NCBI RefSeq assembly: GCF_023159225.1
Contig: NC_063176.1
Coordinates: forward strand, 4,600,963 to 4,664,962
Origin: Perognathus longimembris pacificus
Lineage: Eukaryota > Chordata > Mammalia > Rodentia > Heteromyidae
Direction: 5' to 3'
Length of the DNA: 64,000 bases
Shown: piece after piece, positions 59,201 through 64,000 of the stretch
Layout of the letters: the number at the start of each line of letters is the position of its first letter
How positions within the stretch are numbered: the stretch's first letter is position 1
Position numbers and translations under genes: made by a program
The notes under the pieces: model-generated
Databases searched by the model: none
What the model saw: the letters and a program-made list of their open reading frames with translations, nothing else
Told to the model about the DNA's origin: nothing

Positions 59201-62200
59201 CTTTTGTCTGTTGAATGGCCGGTAAAGATCTTCTCCCAATCTGTGGGCTTTCTGTTTATCTTGCGAGCTATGTCTTTTCCCTGCAGAAGCTCTGAAGTTT
59301 GATGCAGTCCCATTTGTCCATCCTTTCTTTGATTTGGAGCATATCTGGGTCTTTGTTTAGGAAGTTCTGTCCTGTGCCAAGGAGCCCAAGTGTTTCTCCT
59401 ACTCCTTCCTTAAGTGTTTTCAGGGTATCTGCTTTAATTTCAAGGTTTTTGATCCATTTGGAATTGATTTTGGTGCAGGGTGATATATAAGGATCTAGTT
59501 TTAGTTTGTTGCATGTGTTGAACCAGTTTTGCCAGCACCATTTGTTAAAGAGAGTATCTTTCTTCCAGACTATTGTTTTAGCTCCTTTATCAAAGATTAA
59601 GTAGGCATTGTTCTGTGGGTTCATTTCTGGGTCTTCAATTCTGTTCCATTGGTCTTCAGGCCTGTTCAGGTGCCAATAACAAGCTGTTTGTTATTACCAT
59701 AGCTTTATAACACAGCTTGAAGTTGGGTATTGTAATTCCTCCAGCACTGTTCTTTCTGCTTAGGATTGTTTTTGCTATTCTGGGTCTTTTATTGTTCCAT
59801 ATGAGTTTCTTGATTGCTGCCTCTATTTCATTAAAAAAATGGTGTTGGGATATTAATGGGTATTGCATTGAATTTGTAGATAGCCTTTAGAAATACTGCC
59901 ATTTTGATTATATTAATCTTCCTAATCCATGGTCATGGGAGGTTATTCCATTTCCTTAGTACTGACATAATTTCATTTTTCATGTTTGTAAAGTTCTCAA
60001 CATAGAGGTCTTTCCCTTCTTTGGTTAAGGTTATTCCTAGGTATTTTATGTCTTTTGAGGCTATTGAGGAGTTGCTTTCCTGATTTCAGCCTCAGCATTC
60101 AGTTCATTAGCATATAGAAGTGCCATTGATTTTTGAGGATTTATTTTTTTATCCTGCAACTTTGCCAAAGTGTTGGATCAGCTCTAGTACCTTGGAAGTA
60201 GTCTAGTTGGTTCTTTAGGTATAGGATCATGTCATCTGTGAAGAGAGAAAGTTTAACTTCATCTTTTCCTATTTGGATCCCCTTTATCTTTTCTTCTTGC
60301 CTAATTGCTCTGGCTAGGAATTCTAGTACTACGTTGAAGAGAAGGGGAGAGAATAGACACCCCTTCTTCCTCCTGATTTTAAAGGGAATGGCTTTAGTTT
60401 TTCACCATTTAGAATTATGCTTGCTGTTGGTTTGTCATAAACTGCCTTTACTATATTAAGGAGTGTTCCCTGGAATGCCAGTTTTTCCAGGGCTTTTGTT
60501 ATAAATGGGTGCTGGATTTTATTGAACACCTTTTCTGCATCCAGAGATATAACCATGTGGTTCTTTACCTTTCTCCGGTTGATGTGGTGGATTACATTAG
60601 TTGACTTGCGTATATGTACGAGGGCCGGGGGGGGGGGGGGGAGTGATGATTTTGGTTTAGCTTCAGTGGCATGGAAATGTGGAGAAGAGTAGAGCCAGTA
60701 GAAAGAACAGGTTAAAGTGGCAGACAATGGAGGGTTAGCAGAAAGGAGTGAAGGTGTTATTCATAGGAAAGTAATTTTAAAGAATGAGAATGTGAAGAGA
60801 GAAACAAAGAAAAAATACTAGAAGACAAATGCACAAAACTGAGAACATTTATTTAAAAAAAAAAACAGAAAAACAAACAACCTAAAACTGATAAAACAAA
60901 CAAAAAATGCATAACAAGAAACCAACGATGTCTCAGAAATGAAAAAAAAAAAGGAGTTTAATAAATGTTAAAAAAAATAGAGTCGTTCTTGTTTGGGTGG
61001 GCTTTCTTCAGTCTCTGGTTTTCTTGTGATGGTCTGCAGTCTATTTTGCTGCTTGGCTGGTCTGACTTGCTTTCAGTTTGCAGGGGGTGGATCTACTCTG
61101 ACCCTCTTCCCCTGTCGGTGCAATCCTGGGTCTCTGTGGTTCACACAGCTTGCAGATAGGCCTTGGGCATCCTCTGTAGATGTGGACGTGAGCAGTCTTG
61201 GGAACTGTGGCTCCTCTGTCTGCTGTGGGGCCGCGGCCTTTAACGCCTGGCTTTGAATAGCCTGTGGACTCAGCAGGGCGGGGTGCCTCTGACCTGGTTT
61301 ACCCGGCTGAGAGTCGCTTGCCTGGGGGAGGTTCCTCCCTCCTGGGCGAGGCGGCCTCCTGGTGGAGCTGGCTATGGAATTCTGCTCTGTTTCGGGCTGG
61401 GAATTGGGCTTCCTCTGTGATGGGACTGTTTATCTGTCTCAGGAACTGTTTGTTTCCCCGTCTTTCTGTTCCCTGCCGCTGGTAGCTGCTCGCCACTTGT
61501 GCTTTTAATTTAGGAATTCCAGCTGGCAGGGCGGGGCACCTCTGGCTAAGCCTCGGCCCAGGACGAGCCTCCCACCTGGGCAGGGGGCGTTCTCCTGGGC
61601 AGAGCTGCCTCTCACTAGTTGGTCCCTCTTGCCCTTTTCAAAGATGGCTGCTTTGTCCTCGCTTTCCCCAGGCCCGCTTTAGTTCCAGTCTGGTCTGACC
61701 CTATGCCAGTGTCAAAGATGGTGCTTTGCTCTGGCAGTGGGGAAGGGCTACCTTCCAGAAGCTGCTCTGTGGGCGCAAGTGAGAATGTCTTTTGTTGGGT
61801 TCTCATGCTTTCTCTGCAATTTCTGCTGGTCCATGCTCAGCCTGCAATCCACGTGTATCCGGCACCGCCGCTGCTGTGGTTTAGCTGCTGGGAGTGTGGG
61901 GTGTTGTGCTGGGCGCTGTGCCGGCACCGGCACTGGCGTGGCAGTGGATCGCCGCCCAGAGCTCAAATCTGTGTTTTCAGATGCGCAAAGTGGGTTTTTC
62001 CTTACTGGCCAGAATCCCTGTACTGTGAGAACTTACTTTGGTTCTTTCTAGGAGTAAAAGTTTCTCTGGAGTGGGAGAACTGCGATGTCAAAGGGAGCTC
62101 AGCTAGGGCTCTGCTGCTCCTCCGCCCTCTTCCAGGAAGTCCTCAGATTACTTAAATTCTTATCTTTGTTTAACTTTGTCTGAATGATATTTATATTAAT

Positions 62201-63197
62201 GAGGATAGTGCATGGAAATCAAATCACTACTATCAGAATCTATTTTTGCTGTGTAAGCTTACCCAGACATATTTTCAAAAATCAGTGTTCCATATGTAAT
62301 GTATATAGCATTAGCCATTCCTAATGGATACTTCCCCCTATATAGTGAGCTGACTGTGTCTTCCAAATGATTTAGTCATGAAACCTATTTCTCAAATTTG
62401 AGCAATTGGCTACTCCTGCTTCTTCTTGAATACTGTTTGCTTAAACTATCAATATCAATACAGTACTTACAATTTATGTACATCTTTGCCAGTGGAATGA
62501 AAGGCCTTCTGGAAGAAAATTGACAGATCTTGTTTTCTTAAGCCAGACATTCAGATTGTATCCTTCAATAATAAAATTAAGGTTATTTACATAGAGGGTT
62601 ATTGCTAAAAAGCATACACTAGAAATATTTTCTGGGGTTTTGTGAATGATCTAGTACATTCATATCAACCTTCCTTATTTTTTTAAATAACCATGATTTT
62701 TTTTTAATTTTTATTGTTAACCATGATGATTATAAGTCGAGTTACAAACTCCCTCAACTTCTAACTAAAGGAACCAAAGCTAGTAATTAATACAAGTATA
62801 AACTAAGAGTCTAAGAAAAATAATTTCTAAGGTCATCCACCCCAGTGAGTGTATGAGGGTTCTATTTTTCTTCTTGTTGTCAAACATATAAACCCATGCA
62901 TACACTCTTGCACAACCACACATAATAGAGTCTTATTATTCTATATTATACATCTCCTTGCAAATAAAATGAGCTAATGAGTGAACTGAGATCAGATATT
63001 ATAACAATTTCAAAGTGTTTCTATGCAATTGTTCCTTTGTGATGGAGATTATCCTTCATCCACAGGAAATGGAAAAGTTTGTCCAGAGCTCTGGAGACCA
63101 TGGTGTTGTGGTGTTTTCTCTGGGGTCAATGGTCGGTAACCTGTCAGAAGAACGAGCCAATACAATTGCATCAGCCCTTGCACAGATTCCACAGAAG
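53719..63197 (+). CDS. UGT2B: UGT2B-like gene, exons 1-3 (partial, runs off the window; start codon lost)
   Basis: Plus-strand UDP-glucuronosyltransferase 2 family gene. Exons 53719-54442 (724 nt), 55958-56106 (149) and 63066-63197 (132) have the same lengths and phases as in the minus-strand gene, and all are open. Exons 4-6 should lie beyond 64000. His35 (EYSHW) and the catalytic Asp ([11 protein letters not shown]) are kept. The codon aligned with the family start ATG is TTG (53719-53721), and the next in-frame ATG (53752) would cut the signal peptide by 11 residues. It is either translated from a non-standard or downstream start, or recently silenced. Introns 1 and 2 hold SINEs, an LTR and a long L1. 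Confidence 0.9.
54715..55055 (+). repeat. Composite SINE split by an L1 3' tail
   Basis: The SINE head ('gtagctcgggcttgtaatcc', 'caggcaggaaagtccgtgag', 'atagagctgtggatcaagtg') is broken at about 54865 by L1 3'-end sequence ('acttgtacaactgtaatccc', 54927-54975). It resumes with 'aaggacagtgcccaggccct' at about 54995. UGT2B intron 1. Confidence 0.7.
55481..55694 (-). repeat. Young ID-type dimeric SINE with TSD
   Basis: Antisense copy flanked by GAGATGGCTTTCTT. In intron 1 of the plus-strand UGT2B-like gene, about 260 bp upstream of exon 2. Confidence 0.93.
55958..56106 (+). CDS. UGT2B: UGT2B-like exon 2
   Basis: 149 nt, acceptor CTTTCAG|GAAGACC and donor CTGAG|GTAAAC. Encodes [19 protein letters not shown], then [17 protein letters not shown] and KPAKPLPE. 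Intact and in phase. Confidence 0.95.
56135..56216. repeat. (TC)n tract
   Basis: Pyrimidine run ending in about 20 TC units, about 30 bp after the exon 2 donor. Confidence 0.95.
56628..56985 (-). mobile_element. Solo LTR related to the one at 30565-31150
   Basis: On the minus strand: repeated 'gtaaaatggggct' type U3 units (three near 56895-56935 on plus), then 'cccaagttgcagctcgctta', AATAAA (complement of 56709-56714), and an end at 'ccaagaagaccaccgagact' (plus strand). Ends are approximate. Confidence 0.7.
57350..57960 (-). mobile_element. Ancient L1 ORF2 fragment, antisense
   Basis: T-rich reverse-complement L1 wording ('gaatcaactctgtttcattg', 'attcttgatattctgtgttt', 'agtattactgtatctcacaa', 'gactttgtatttgctttttg'). 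Highly diverged. The younger L1 at 57978 inserted into it. Confidence 0.55.
57978..62147 (-). mobile_element. L1 with complete 5' end but internal deletion
   Basis: Flanked by TTACTTAAATTCTT (57964-57977 and 62148-62161). On the minus strand: 5'UTR from 62147 to about 60645, matching 8969-10550 of the other long L1. It then jumps at a C tract (G tract at 60629-60641 on plus) straight into ORF2 reverse-transcriptase sequence ([20 protein letters not shown]), continuing to the 3' end. The equivalent of about 10550-13945 in the other element, including any ORF1 and the endonuclease, is missing. Remaining ORF2 is broken. Confidence 0.9.
58496..60600 (-). pseudogene. L1 ORF2 remnant of the deleted element
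   Basis: Minus-strand fragments: RT start at about 60600-60400 (VFNKIQHPF), the LADDM-box region near 60225, '[20 protein letters not shown]'-like region at 59868-59656, and C-terminal frames at 59624-59268 and 59070-58591. Many stops. Confidence 0.85.
62162..63065 (+). other. Rest of UGT2B-like intron 2
   Basis: AT-rich, no coding signal. A tiny 'ttttttaatttttattgtta' scrap at about 62699 may be an L1 tail. Confidence 0.5.
63066..63197 (+). CDS. UGT2B: UGT2B-like exon 3
   Basis: 132 nt, acceptor TCCACAG|GAAATGG and donor AGAAG|GTAAAG. Encodes [40 protein letters not shown] and IPQK. Intact and in phase. Confidence 0.95.
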
Positions 63198-63406
63198 GTA
63201 AAGTAAAGCTCCTCTGGTGGACATAACATATTAATACATTTTCTATTTGAAAAGTAAACCAATGTACAAACCCCAAATAAATTATATTCTACAAGGACTC
63301 TACTTAAGTCACATCAGACTACCTTTGTCCTACATGAGGTAGGAGAGCTGAAGAGCCAAGAGAGTAAAAGTATATTATAGAAAAGAATTTTGAAAAACCT
63401 CCAGAA

Positions 63407-63620
63407 CAGGGCTGGGAATACGGCCTAGTGGCAAGAGTGCTTGCCTCATATTCATGAGACCCTGGGTTCAATTCCCCAGCACAACATATATATAGAAAAG
63501 GCCAGAAGTGGCGCTGTGGCTCAAGTGGTAGAGTGCTAGCCTTGAAAAACAAGAAGCTAGGGACAGTGCTCAGGCCCTGAGTACAAGCCCCAGTACTGGC
63601 AAAACAACAACAACAACAAC
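63407..63620 (+). repeat. ID-type dimeric SINE with TSD
   Basis: From 'ggctgggaatacggcctagt' to an (aac)n tail, flanked by CTCCAGAACAG. In intron 3 of the plus-strand UGT2B-like gene. Confidence 0.93.
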
Positions 63621-64000
63621 AACAAAAACTCCAGAACAGTAAATGATAGTATTAATTGCCTTTTCTGATACATAGAAAAAAGTTCAATCTGCTTGTGTAA
63701 TTTGGATTTTAGGGACTACATTTTAGTTGCCTGTCTGCTATATGTCACTTCTCATTAAGTTAGGTTTTTCTGAAAACACAGTTACATTAATATTTGCATG
63801 AATATTTAAGCATAATACTATCAAATCATGTTTATTTATGAAGACAGCTTGAAAATTAGAAAGCAGTTCATTATTTTATATATGTATGAAATTAGTTTTA
63901 GTATACAATAAACTTCCCTAGAAATGTCTCTCAAATTTTCCAGATTTTAAAATCACATTATCATCAAGGTATTGGCAATCAGTTGAAGAAATTTTCCCAA
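63621..64000 (+). other. Start of UGT2B-like intron 3
   Basis: AT-rich intron with no repeat recognised. Exon 4 is expected beyond the window edge. Confidence 0.5.

Noticed and set aside
1..64000. CRISPR arrays, bacterial operons, riboswitches or phage modules
   Set aside because: Split exons with GT/AG junctions, SINEs, L1s and ERVs show a mammalian nuclear genome; no regularly spaced repeat array is present.

Overview
This is a mammalian nuclear window, and the evidence points to a rodent of the pocket-mouse/kangaroo-rat type (Geomyoidea). It holds a multi-exon UDP-glucuronosyltransferase 2B (UGT2B) cluster, many L1 copies, three or more LTR-retrovirus groups, and dozens of tRNA-like ID-type SINEs, often dimeric and ending '...caggactggcc-A(n)'. 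The taxonomic guess rests on recognising that SINE type and was not searched. There are no bacterial genes, operons or CRISPR arrays.

Layout. 1-1987: an intron-less PANK3 retrocopy on the minus strand, followed directly by a plus-strand 3'UTR-like segment with AATAAA and a poly(A) tail; this looks like one 5'-inverted (twin-primed) retrotransposition. 1990-4210 and 7530-18055: two decayed plus-strand UGT2B gene tails. Each has intron-5 and 3'-flank sequence, and the second keeps an exon 6 with a premature stop. They are interrupted by a solo LTR and by a 7.6-kb L1 that itself contains a younger nested L1. 18840-28216: a complete minus-strand UGT2B gene. Its six coding exons (724+149+132+88+220+280 nt) have consensus splice sites and give a 530-residue open frame. 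30565-31150: solo LTR. 31195-33845: ADSS2 retropseudogene split by an L1. 36240-36675: GABPA retropseudogene fragment. 36883-40215: degenerate minus-strand ERV whose PBS resembles tRNA-His, containing an inserted solo LTR of another family. 43172-46800: an orphan UGT2B exon 5 plus intron-5 sequence, fused to 5'-flank sequence of the next gene. 47247-52443: a nearly full-length but broken provirus with tRNA-Lys-like PBS, betaretrovirus-like gag/pol and gammaretrovirus-like env TM. 53719-63197: exons 1-3 of a second UGT2B gene on the plus strand, continuing past the window; its annotated start codon is TTG where the family has ATG. A second long L1 (57978-62147) sits in its intron 2.

How it fits together. 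The two better-preserved UGT2B genes are head-to-head, and their 5' flanks are recognisably paralogous in inverted orientation. The provirus at 47247-52443 sits inside one flank, and the other flank keeps the matching empty site near 29455-29475. Four copies of intron-5 sequence share an old SINE insertion, while later insertions are private to single copies. The window therefore records a birth-and-death history of tandem and inverted UGT2B duplication, followed by retroelement loading. UGT2B proteins are ER-membrane enzymes that conjugate glucuronic acid to steroids, bile acids and xenobiotics.
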